Shown: positions 6,045 to 11,702, numbered from the stretch's first letter. The stretch: 12,057 nt of DNA from Candidatus Levybacteria bacterium RIFCSPLOWO2_01_FULL_42_15 (GCA_001784055.1 MFOZ01000008.1:1-12057), one strand, 5' to 3'. Notes: a model not told the origin generated them from the letters alone. Translations and numbers: made by a program.

Positions 6045-7016
6045 ATGACTAATGTCGAACCAGTAGGAATAACTGTGGCACGATTAGATCGTATTCCCCG
6101 CCCATGGAATGAGGCGTTCTCTCCAACCGACCTTCCTTTACGTACCCCTATTTTAGAAAAAATTTACTTAAACGAGCTTCCAAAAGCAAAACAACATAAA
6201 AACTTTATTGGATTAACAGACGAGCAGCTTGAGCTTCAAGTACCCGCATTAGTGGACGCATGTCTTGCGGAAATGCTTGAATATGAAACACTCGCAAGAG
6301 AATCGGCGCAGAAGCGTCTTGCAAAACTAAAAGAGATTGCTCCGTCTGTCACCCGTGTTATTGATCGCTCCGCCCCGGGCGATTATTACCACCTCAACAA
6401 AACCGATAAGTATCAATTCGATCCCGCTATGCAGGGAGGGGATCGATTACGGTCGGATCAGGCAGCAATTCTTGCTGTTGTTCTCGCTGGAATTAAACAG
6501 GGTTGGGAAGATAAAGACCTCTTATTATTTTTAAATCAACACGTATTACTCAATGACAATGAAGAACTAAACGCATTACGGGAAAAGGCAAAGCGGGCAA
6601 TCAAAGATTCTGGAATTCGTATTGCATACTCGGGGGAAGCACATGAAATAGACCCTATCCGAACAGTTTTAAACCAAAAAAATGTTTTTATTCCAAAAGA
6701 CTGCGTTGATTTTGTAGGTCCAGAAGGTATAAAAGACACATATACCCAAGCAGAAAAATTTCGAGAATACTTGCAGGCAAATTTGAAATCAGGAGATTCT
6801 TTTATAGAACCTATAAATCTACAGGGAATTAGGGCAAGTAGAATGGCAGGAGCAGTTGGAATGATTCCTGAAGGCACTAGCTATTACATCTATGCCATGC
6901 CAACGGTAAAAGGAGAGAGGTCGCAAGAGTATAGAGATCGAGAAATCAAAGGAACTGTATTTTATGCGCTTATCGCAAAAGCTTCCTTTGACCCTACACC
7001 TCATAAGATAATTTAA
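6045..7016 (+). CDS. uncharacterised protein, C-terminal part DUF218/YdcF-like
   Basis: A 323-residue soluble protein with no membrane segment or signal peptide. The first 150 residues are largely helical and not recognised. From about residue 135 the layout resembles DUF218/YdcF-like Rossmann proteins: a helix bundle, then IRIAYSGEAHEIDPIRTVL (192-210, in the place of the IIVSGG...EA segment), NVFIPKDCVDFV (213-224), DTYTQAEKFREYL (231-243, matching the S/D-x-T-x-x-x-A helix) and IRASRMAGAVGMIP (264-277, matching the H-x-P-R-A-x-x-x-F region). This is fold-level pattern matching, so function remains open. Its promoter overlaps the end of the PP2C-like gene, and the two may form one functional unit. 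Confidence 0.6.
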   Translation: MTNVEPVGITVARLDRIPRPWNEAFSPTDLPLRTPILEKIYLNELPKAKQHKNFIGLTDEQLELQVPALVDACLAEMLEYETLARESAQKRLAKLKEIAPSVTRVIDRSAPGDYYHLNKTDKYQFDPAMQGGDRLRSDQAAILAVVLAGIKQGWEDKDLLLFLNQHVLLNDNEELNALREKAKRAIKDSGIRIAYSGEAHEIDPIRTVLNQKNVFIPKDCVDFVGPEGIKDTYTQAEKFREYLQANLKSGDSFIEPINLQGIRASRMAGAVGMIPEGTSYYIYAMPTVKGERSQEYRDREIKGTVFYALIAKASFDPTPHKII

Positions 7017-7020
7017 TATG

Positions 7021-7042
7021 ACAATCACCTCGGAGGTGTTAG
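7021..7042 (+). repeat. REP-like palindromic repeat, copy B
   Basis: The core CACCTCGGAGGTGTTAG is identical over 22 bases to copy A, and diverges after TTAG. It lies between the convergent 3' ends of the YdcF-like gene and the transposase gene, 33 bp beyond the transposase stop. Confidence 0.8.
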
Positions 7043-7074
7043 GAAGATAGCACTTCGGGATTTGTTTACAGCAC

Positions 7075-7749
7075 TTACTCTAAAATTAAATGCTTAATTT
7101 TTTCTAATGCTCTTTGATATCCCGCCTGGTCGAAAAGAAAATCTTCATACTTCTTAATTGAAGAAAAATGCAAAAGGACTTCTTGAATATTGCAAAGCGA
7201 ATTTTTTTGGTTGTTTAGATATTCTGGAAGCGAGGAATATGGGTATTGCTTTAATTCCGAAAATGTTTTGACCACATAGGAAGTGTGAGGGTTGAGGTGA
7301 ATATATCTATTGAGATGAAGAAGTTGTTCGTCATCCTCTACTCTTACCGCTTTAAATTGTCCCTGAAAAACATGGCCAGAACGGGTGTTTTTTGTGTTAA
7401 AGTAACGAGTGTAGCTATTTTGAAATAAAGCAAGAAATTTACTAATTCCTTTATTTACGTTTTGTTTTAACAGGAAATGAAAATGATTTGGCATAAAAGT
7501 AAAAGAAGTTATATCCACAATTTTTTTAGTATTGTTTGAAAGAGCACGAGCTATTTCAAGTCGTTTATCTGGACCAAATGCCAAAAAATAGGAAAGTCTT
7601 ATTGGCGGATTATCAAAACGATAATATCCGAGTGTTTCTAATGCCCGTTGGCAATCTCTTTGTTTTATAAAAATCGGTTCTTTATTGATGCTCCTGTTGA
7701 AGATATGGTAGTACTGATCATTAGCAAAAATGACTTTCCTTTGTGGCAT
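7075..7749 (-). CDS. IS200-like / REP-associated Y1 transposase (RAYT)
   Basis: A 224-residue Y1 (HUH) single-strand transposase. Visible landmarks are YYHIFNRSINKEPIF (13-27), the metal-binding HUH motif MPNHFHFLL (86-94, His89 and His91), the catalytic-Tyr helix LFQNSYTRYFN (108-118, Tyr113 or Tyr116), FQGQFKAVRV (128-137, matching the family's FQGRFK) and YIHLNPH (149-155). All catalytic parts are present and there is no frameshift, so it may be active. Known: RAYT proteins nick and move REP hairpins, and are usually single-copy domesticated genes flanked by REPs. That arrangement is seen here. The start is the ATG at 7749, with a promoter that leaves almost no leader. Confidence 0.93.
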   Translation of the reverse strand: MPQRKVIFANDQYYHIFNRSINKEPIFIKQRDCQRALETLGYYRFDNPPIRLSYFLAFGPDKRLEIARALSNNTKKIVDITSFTFMPNHFHFLLKQNVNKGISKFLALFQNSYTRYFNTKNTRSGHVFQGQFKAVRVEDDEQLLHLNRYIHLNPHTSYVVKTFSELKQYPYSSLPEYLNNQKNSLCNIQEVLLHFSSIKKYEDFLFDQAGYQRALEKIKHLILE

Positions 7750-7756
7750 ATACTCA

Positions 7757-7786
7757 TATATAAACTATTTTCCCCCAAGGTGTCAA
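7757..7786 (-). promoter_or_regulatory. promoter of the transposase gene
   Basis: On the minus strand, a perfect -35 TTGACA (7781-7786) is followed after 16-18 bp by an AT run offering TTTATA, TTATAT or TATATA (7757-7764). Each would start transcription within a few bases of ATG 7749. Repeat copy C ends only a few bases upstream of the -35, so transposase bound to it could regulate its own gene. Confidence 0.6.
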
Positions 7787-7792
7787 GTATAA

Positions 7793-7818
7793 AACACATC
7801 GGAGGTGTTAGTCGTTTT
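7793..7818 (+). repeat. REP-like palindromic repeat, copy C
   Basis: AACAC (7793-7797) pairs with GTGTT (7805-7809) around loop ATCGGAG. The right-hand 20 bases (7799-7818) are identical to copy A, including the TTAGTCG tail and TTTT. It differs from A and B by CACA in place of CACC in the left arm. Confidence 0.78.
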
Positions 7819-7865
7819 ATCAGCAAACTCAAATTGCAAGAACTAGAATTTTTTAGTAAATCATT

Positions 7866-7874
7866 TGCTATAAT
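7866..7874 (+). promoter_or_regulatory. extended -10 promoter of the DUF5674 operon
   Basis: TGCTATAAT, with predicted start near 7881, giving a leader of about 8 nt before ATG 7889. No Shine-Dalgarno is visible. Confidence 0.62.
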
Positions 7875-7888
7875 AGAAAAACATCTCT

Positions 7889-8227
7889 ATGAAACTTGTC
7901 AACACTACAATTTCAAAAGGTGAATTAAAAAAGATGTCTGAAGTCTTTTCAGGGGGGTTAGTGAAAGCTGTAGTAGATATAAAAAAAGAGATAATGGTTG
8001 TTGATGGCTCGATGCACGCTGACGAAGAAAAAGAATTATTAGATACAGGATCTCACCAAGACGACCTCTGGGGAATTAACATCTATCCTGATTTATCTCG
8101 CGATGGCTTTATTGAATTTGATTCCATGATAAATGTTCGTCCAAGGCTGAATAACTTCTCAAGAGGAATCGAGGATGAAAATCTGCGAAAAAAAATAGTT
8201 TTAATCGTTTCTAGGTTAGTAAAATGA
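7889..8227 (+). CDS. DUF5674 family protein
   Basis: A 112-residue soluble protein. The conserved block of DUF5674 is plain: LVKAVVDIKKEIMVVDGSMHADEE (24-47), LWGINIYPD (60-68), FIEFDSMINVRPRLNNFSRGIED (74-96) and a closing helix. The acidic and His-rich core (HADEE, EFDSMIN, RPRxxNxSRG) is typical of the family. The family has no known function. The start at 7889 rather than the internal ATG 7934 keeps the N-terminal helix and fits the -10 box. It is the first gene of a three-gene operon; its stop overlaps the next start (ATGA). Confidence 0.82.
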   Translation: MKLVNTTISKGELKKMSEVFSGGLVKAVVDIKKEIMVVDGSMHADEEKELLDTGSHQDDLWGINIYPDLSRDGFIEFDSMINVRPRLNNFSRGIEDENLRKKIVLIVSRLVK

Positions 8228-8556
8228 ATAATATATTTCATACCGACCTTGAGAAAAGATGGAATCGTTTTTCTCTTTCCGAACAAATGGCGAATATTGG
8301 AGCTGAAATTGGAAGAACAATTAATTGGAGAAAAAAAGGAAATAAAGTGATGAGTACAAATGCTTTATATCGAGGGTTAGAATTACTTGATTTTACTATT
8401 AATGATACAAAAAATAAAAACTCTTTAAAAGAAATCTTACGAGTTAGGGAAGCGCTTGTTGATTTTTTTCTTGGTGAGAACATATATGGATCTTCTGATG
8501 TTATTTGGGAAAAATATTTTTACTACTTTAACGTTGCAGCAAGAAAAAATCATTAA
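8224..8556 (+). CDS. conserved-looking hypothetical protein, helical
   Basis: 110 residues, not recognised as a named family. It is predicted to be almost entirely helical, soluble and charged. The segment EKRWNRFSLSEQMANIGAEIGR (10-31) is followed by NALYRGLELLDFTIND (46-61), LKEILRVREALVDFF (68-82) and an aromatic C-terminal helix. It overlaps DUF5674 by 4 nt (ATGA), which suggests translational coupling, and ends 3 nt before the IMPase-like gene. Such tight packing suggests the three products act together. It could be a small regulatory or toxin/antitoxin-like partner, but nothing in the sequence proves that. Confidence 0.6.
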   Translation: MNNIFHTDLEKRWNRFSLSEQMANIGAEIGRTINWRKKGNKVMSTNALYRGLELLDFTINDTKNKNSLKEILRVREALVDFFLGENIYGSSDVIWEKYFYYFNVAARKNH

Positions 8557-8559
8557 AAA

Positions 8560-9351
8560 ATGAATAGTTTTTTACAAGAAAAAGATTTTTTCCACTTCAT
8601 TGCTAGTACGGTTTGTAATTTAGTTTCTAATTCTGATAAAAATATAACGATTGCTCAACATAAGAGAGAAGGAGACTTTTCTACAAAAGTTGATGTTGAT
8701 GTTGAAAATCTCATCGTAAGCGAAATTAAGAAAAGATTTCCCGAAGATCATATTCTTGCAGAAGAAAAGCATACGAATACTATCATTCCAAAAGGGAGAA
8801 TCTGGATTATTGATCCAATATGCGGAACAAATAATCTTGCGAGGGGTATAAAAAATTTTTGTACAAACATAGCATTAGCAGATAATAATAAACTCATTGC
8901 CTCGTGCGTTATTGACCATAGCCAAGATGCCTATTTTTGGTCAATTGGAGGAAGAAAAATTTACATTAATGACACTCTTTTGGAGCTAAAAAAAGAAAAA
9001 TTTGATATAATGGTAGAGGTTGATTTTGGATCAGTTTTGTCCGTTAATAAAGCTAGGAGGGAGAAACATAATAGATTTTTGAAAAAGTTGGTTACCAAAA
9101 CTAACTATCATCTTGTCTCCTTAAATACTTCACTGGGTTTTGCATATACCGCAATCGGAAAAATAGACGGTTTTATCAATAGTTATAGCCATCCTTGGGA
9201 TATCTGTGCTTCTAGTTTTTTAATTCAGCAATCGGGAGGCATAATCTCAGACCTCGCTGGAGAAAAGTGGACAATAACATCGGTTGGAGCAATTGCTGCA
9301 AAAAACGAAAAAATTCACAAAAAACTCCTCGACTGTTATCTTAGAAGTTGA
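8560..9351 (+). CDS. inositol monophosphatase family protein with altered metal motif
   Basis: A 263-residue member of the FIG/IMPase superfamily of Mg-dependent sugar/nucleotide phosphatases. Landmarks in order: GDFSTKVDVDVENLI (38-52), LAEEK (66-70, metal Glu), WIIDPICGTNNLARG (82-96), the IALADNN...ASCVIDH strands, SLGFAYTAIGKIDGF (191-205) and HPWDICASSFLIQQSGG (211-227, Asp214). The canonical DPIDGT reads DPICGT: Asp85 is kept but the second metal Asp is Cys88. In the family that Asp ligates the second metal, so activity may be changed or lost. Substrate (inositol-P, PAP, fructose-bisphosphate) cannot be told. It is third in the DUF5674 operon, with no Shine-Dalgarno. Confidence 0.85.
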   Translation: MNSFLQEKDFFHFIASTVCNLVSNSDKNITIAQHKREGDFSTKVDVDVENLIVSEIKKRFPEDHILAEEKHTNTIIPKGRIWIIDPICGTNNLARGIKNFCTNIALADNNKLIASCVIDHSQDAYFWSIGGRKIYINDTLLELKKEKFDIMVEVDFGSVLSVNKARREKHNRFLKKLVTKTNYHLVSLNTSLGFAYTAIGKIDGFINSYSHPWDICASSFLIQQSGGIISDLAGEKWTITSVGAIAAKNEKIHKKLLDCYLRS

Positions 9352-9369
9352 TTCTTGAGGGTAGTTTTA

Positions 9370-9445
9370 TGGGGTGGAAGACGGGTGCTGCCCCCGCGAC
9401 CTCCAGGTCCACAACCTGGCGCTCTACTGTTGAGCTACATCCACC
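9370..9445 (-). tRNA. tRNA-His (anticodon GUG), atypical D- and T-loops
   Basis: The reverse complement reads G(-1) then GTGGATG-TA-GCTC-AACAGTA-GAGC. The anticodon arm is CCAGG-TTGTGGA-CCTGG, the variable loop AGGTC and the T-arm GCGGG-GGCAGCA-CCCGT. The 3' strand is CTTCCAC with C73 and encoded CCA. The extra G(-1) opposite C73 and the GTG anticodon are diagnostic of tRNA-His. Oddities: a T6-T67 mismatch in the acceptor, a 7-base D-loop with a single G instead of the usual GG, and T-loop GGCAGCA instead of TTCRANY. It follows the PPC gene by 12 nt. Confidence 0.9.
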
Positions 9446-9456
9446 AAGGAAGCTCA

Positions 9457-9465
9457 ATTATACCA
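9457..9465 (-). promoter_or_regulatory. extended -10 promoter of tRNA-His inside the PPC gene's end
   Basis: TGGTATAAT on the minus strand. The TAA within it is the stop codon of the PPC/DUF296 gene. The predicted start is near 9450, 5 nt before G(-1) of the tRNA. Confidence 0.5.
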
Positions 9466-9895
9466 TTTCTTCTGACAAATCCCAAAGCTTGAGACCAATT
9501 TTTTTGTCAAATTTCTTTTGAAACTTAGTAGAAAAAGCTTCTATTATTACCTCAACCGTTGCGGAAACCTCTGCTTCCACCAAATGTCCTCCAAAACCTC
9601 TCATTTTTTCATCGGATAAGGACACGTGCGCATGCACTAATGGCTTATTCTCAAAAAGCGCCACATTACCTAATAGACCCGTGACCTCAAAAATCCCTTT
9701 TAACATGTGCTCTGAATACTTCTTTGTATTAACCGAGTAATGGGCTACGATGGGGTTTTCCACAGAACCGATTGCAAAAAGCTTAGCGTTGGCGACCCCT
9801 CGCGATTGACAAAAGGCAGTAATAGATCCAACAACTTTCTCTCCCTTTACAAGACGAATAAGATATGTCAAACGAGCAAGCTTTGCGTATTTCAT
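9458..9895 (-). CDS. PPC/DUF296 domain protein
   Basis: A 145-residue single-domain PPC (plants and prokaryotes conserved, DUF296) protein. Motifs: LIRLVKGEKVVGSITAFCQSRGV (12-34), AIGSVENPIVAHY (41-53), LLGNVAL (74-80), HAHVSLSD (88-95) and GFGGHLVEAEVSATVEVII (100-118). The three His (88, 90, 104) are those that bind metal in prokaryotic PPC proteins, which form trimers. The domain in plants is linked to AT-hook DNA binding; this copy has no AT hook. The role in bacteria is unknown. ATG 9895 overlaps the rhomboid stop as ATGA (coupling). The longer upstream frame is the rhomboid gene read out of frame and is not used. Confidence 0.88.
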   Translation of the reverse strand: MKYAKLARLTYLIRLVKGEKVVGSITAFCQSRGVANAKLFAIGSVENPIVAHYSVNTKKYSEHMLKGIFEVTGLLGNVALFENKPLVHAHVSLSDEKMRGFGGHLVEAEVSATVEVIIEAFSTKFQKKFDKKIGLKLWDLSEEMV

Positions 9896-10536
9896 TGATT
9901 GTTTTTTTGCAAAAATTGCGCGTAAAGAAATCCCGTTGCAAACCCTCCTACGTGCGCCCAAAACGCGATTCCTCCACCTTCTCCTCCAAAAGGAAGGGAA
10001 AGCGCACCCGAGAAAACCTGAAGCACAAACCAATATCCTAACATAAAAGGAGCTGAAACCTCAATCACGCTAAAAAATCCAAAAAAGGGAACGGCAGTTT
10101 TTATTTTAGAGTGAGGAAACAACACGTAGTAGGCACCAAGTATCCCTGCAACCGCACCGGATGCGCCCAGCATGGGAATTGAAGATTGAGGTTGCGTCAT
10201 ATATTGCATCACGTTTCCCACAATTCCCGACACAAAGTATATTACTATGTAGTGATATACTCCTGCATGAGTTTCTATATTGTCCCCAAATACCCACAAA
10301 AACCACATGTTAGAAAGAATATGTAAGAATCCTCCATGTAAAAAGATTGCTGTGATAAAAGGAGCGAGCGTTAAAATATTAGAAAAGTTAATAAGGGCGG
10401 GAATAAGCGCGTATTGATCTACTAAAAGATTGGGAGAGGTGAATTGCTGAACAAACACAAAGAAGGTAAAGCCAATAACTCCAATGTTAAGATATGCAAA
10501 GCGGTGGGTTCGGATGGAATCGGAAATCGGGAACAT
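9892..10536 (-). CDS. rhomboid family intramembrane serine protease
   Basis: A 214-residue six-to-seven-helix membrane protease that cleaves transmembrane substrates. Hallmarks: HGGFLHILSNMWFLWVFGDNIE (67-88, with the His and Asn of the oxyanion region), GASGAVAGILGAYY (124-137, nucleophile Ser126) and AHVGGFATG (194-202, catalytic His195). The Ser/His dyad is intact. A charged/Gly-rich segment (184-189) precedes the last helix. The start is ATG 10536, 33 nt after the CCA end of tRNA-Arg; a longer in-frame start at 10599 would lie inside the tRNA and is rejected. A 7-bp hairpin (10547-10563) lies between the two. It is probably co-transcribed with tRNA-Arg and freed by tRNA processing. Substrates are unknown. 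Confidence 0.93.
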   Translation of the reverse strand: MFPISDSIRTHRFAYLNIGVIGFTFFVFVQQFTSPNLLVDQYALIPALINFSNILTLAPFITAIFLHGGFLHILSNMWFLWVFGDNIETHAGVYHYIVIYFVSGIVGNVMQYMTQPQSSIPMLGASGAVAGILGAYYVLFPHSKIKTAVPFFGFFSVIEVSAPFMLGYWFVLQVFSGALSLPFGGEGGGIAFWAHVGGFATGFLYAQFLQKNNQ

Positions 10537-10546
10537 GGTGAGTCTG

Positions 10547-10563
10547 ACGCGGCAAAGCCACGT
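10547..10563 (-). other. hairpin between tRNA-Arg and the rhomboid gene
   Basis: On the minus strand, ACGTGGC-TTT-GCCGCGT forms a 7-bp stem with one T-G pair and a 3-nt loop, 7 nt after the tRNA CCA end. No T-run follows, so it is not a standard terminator. It could slow exonucleases or mark the tRNA processing boundary. Confidence 0.4.
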
Positions 10564-10569
10564 TTGACG

Positions 10570-10645
10570 TGGCGCGCCCGAGAGGAGTCGAACCTCCAAT
10601 CTACTCCTTAGAAGGGAGTTGCTCTATCCATTAAGCTACGGGCGC
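10570..10645 (-). tRNA. tRNA-Arg (anticodon UCU)
   Basis: The reverse complement folds as a cloverleaf. The acceptor GCGCCCG pairs with CGGGCGC and the D-stem is GCTT/GAGC. The anticodon stem is ACTCC/GGAGT with loop CTTCTAA, giving anticodon TCT, which reads AGA. The T-stem is GGAGG/CCTCT with a normal TTCGACT loop. The discriminator is G73 and CCA is encoded. Its D/anticodon-arm sequence is nearly the same as that of the tRNA-Lys at 537-609. Confidence 0.96.
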
Positions 10646-10654
10646 AATGAGCTT

Positions 10655-10683
10655 ATTTTAACCCTATTGATTTCTAAAATCAA
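10655..10683 (-). promoter_or_regulatory. promoter of the tRNA-Arg / rhomboid / PPC unit
   Basis: On the minus strand, -35 TTGATT (10678-10683), 17-bp spacer, -10 TAAAAT (10655-10660). Transcription should start only a few bases before the tRNA. Confidence 0.6.
10667..10683. promoter_or_regulatory. palindrome TTGATTT-CTA-AAATCAA in the divergent promoter region
   Basis: A perfect 7-bp inverted repeat with a 3-bp centre. Its right arm supplies the -35 box of the tRNA-Arg promoter. The left arm offers TTGATT to the plus-strand transporter gene. Its position fits an operator or a shared promoter element for both directions. Confidence 0.4.
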
Positions 10684-10697
10684 ATAAGGAATAATTA

Positions 10698-11702
10698 ATG
10701 TGTCTTATGTTAGAGAAACTGATTTATCATCTTCTGCGTAATCAGCTTATTATCGCGCTTCTGGTAGTAGTGGTTGGCTGGTTTATGTACGAGATTAGAG
10801 GAATCCTTGTTGCCATTTTCGTTGCCTATATTCTTATGGCGGCTCATCTTCCGCTTGTAACGTTTCTTCGCAAGTATCGCGTTCCCAAAATCTTTGCCAT
10901 TCTTGTTCCGTACCTTGCTTCGGTAACACTTTTAGTTCTTATTATTATTCCTCTGGTTCCTTTTTTTGTCTCTCAAATCCAAGCACTTTTTTTTAACTTC
11001 GCTAGCTATCTGGATGCAACCGCAAAACTTGTTGGGATAACGATTGATCCGAATCAGGTGGAAAACCTTATGATATCCGAAGTAAACAACCTAGGAAAAA
11101 ATGCGTTTTCTCTTACGAGTAGGGCGTTTGGAGGGCTTTTTTCAATCGTAACAATCATGGTGGTAAGCTTTTATCTACTCATAGACAATGAACGCATTAA
11201 ACACGTTATCGCAAAACTCGTTCCCGCAAAATCTCATAAAAGAGCAATGGAAACGTACACACAAATTGAAGCAAAGCTGGGCGCGTGGCTAAGAGGACAA
11301 TTGGTTCTATCTTTTTCCATAGGAGCTTTAACGTGGGTTGTGTTAACGGTCCTTGGAATTGACTTTGCGTTTCCCTTGGCAGTCATCGCGGGGATTTTAG
11401 AAGTAGTTCCAACCATAGGCCCTATTATCTCTGCTATTCCTGCTGTTGTGGTTGCTCTTGCGGTTTCTCCCACCATGGCTCTCATTGTGGTAGCCGCCTA
11501 CATTCTCATCCAATTTTTGGAAAACAACATTTTGGTCCCCAAAATTATGGAAAAAGCGGTTGGGTTAAACCCGATTGTGGTGATTATTGGAGTCATGATT
11601 GGAGCTAAGATTATGGGGGTAGTGGGAGCTCTTCTCTCTGTCCCTTTTATTGCCATGGCGGTTATTATCTTTAAGGCAATCAAGAACTCCTCCGAAGCTT
11701 AA
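10698..11702 (+). CDS. AI-2E family (PerM/UPF0118) membrane transporter
   Basis: A 334-residue polytopic membrane protein of the AI-2 exporter/PerM superfamily. The layout is typical: two N-terminal helices (16-50), a helix pair (65-90), a soluble middle (100-140), then FSIVTIMVVSFYLLIDNER (148-166), LGAWLRGQ (194-201), EVVPTIGPIISAIPA (235-249) and the long motif from QFLENN (272) to LLSVP (316), including NPIVVIIGVMIGAKIMGVVGALL. Substrate is uncertain in this family: some members export autoinducer-2, others are Na+/H+ antiporters. AAGGA (10686-10690) lies 7 nt before ATG 10698; the in-frame ATG 10707 is an alternative start. It is monocistronic here and divergent from tRNA-Arg. Confidence 0.93.
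   Translation: MCLMLEKLIYHLLRNQLIIALLVVVVGWFMYEIRGILVAIFVAYILMAAHLPLVTFLRKYRVPKIFAILVPYLASVTLLVLIIIPLVPFFVSQIQALFFNFASYLDATAKLVGITIDPNQVENLMISEVNNLGKNAFSLTSRAFGGLFSIVTIMVVSFYLLIDNERIKHVIAKLVPAKSHKRAMETYTQIEAKLGAWLRGQLVLSFSIGALTWVVLTVLGIDFAFPLAVIAGILEVVPTIGPIISAIPAVVVALAVSPTMALIVVAAYILIQFLENNILVPKIMEKAVGLNPIVVIIGVMIGAKIMGVVGALLSVPFIAMAVIIFKAIKNSSEA

Larger units (their letters stand above)
7021..7814. mobile_element. REP-associated tyrosine transposase unit (RAYT with flanking REP-like repeats)
   Basis: An approximately 0.8-kb unit formed by a Y1 transposase gene bracketed by two REP-like palindromes in the same orientation (copies B and C). The left repeat begins 4 bp after the stop of the preceding gene. 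The right repeat lies just upstream of the transposase promoter. No target-site duplication could be made out. Confidence 0.65.

Noticed and set aside
5066..7818. Three palindromic repeats considered as a CRISPR array.
   Set aside because: Copies are hundreds to thousands of bp apart with genes between them, no regular spacers and no cas genes; they fit REP elements.
7648..7923. Plus-strand ORF covering the transposase start and repeat C.
   Set aside because: It is an antisense shadow of the transposase and crosses its promoter, the repeat and the DUF5674 promoter.
9003..9011. TGATATAAT inside the IMPase-like gene as an internal promoter.
   Set aside because: The following ATG is within the phosphatase domain and would give a truncated protein, so it is probably coincidental in AT-rich coding DNA.
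9896..10033. Longer N-terminus for the PPC protein.
   Set aside because: The added Arg/Trp-rich residues are the rhomboid gene read out of frame. ATG 9895 with ATGA overlap is the natural start.
10537..10599. Longer N-terminus for the rhomboid protein.
   Set aside because: The extra codons lie within and just after tRNA-Arg and encode non-family residues; the family-like sequence starts at ATG 10536.
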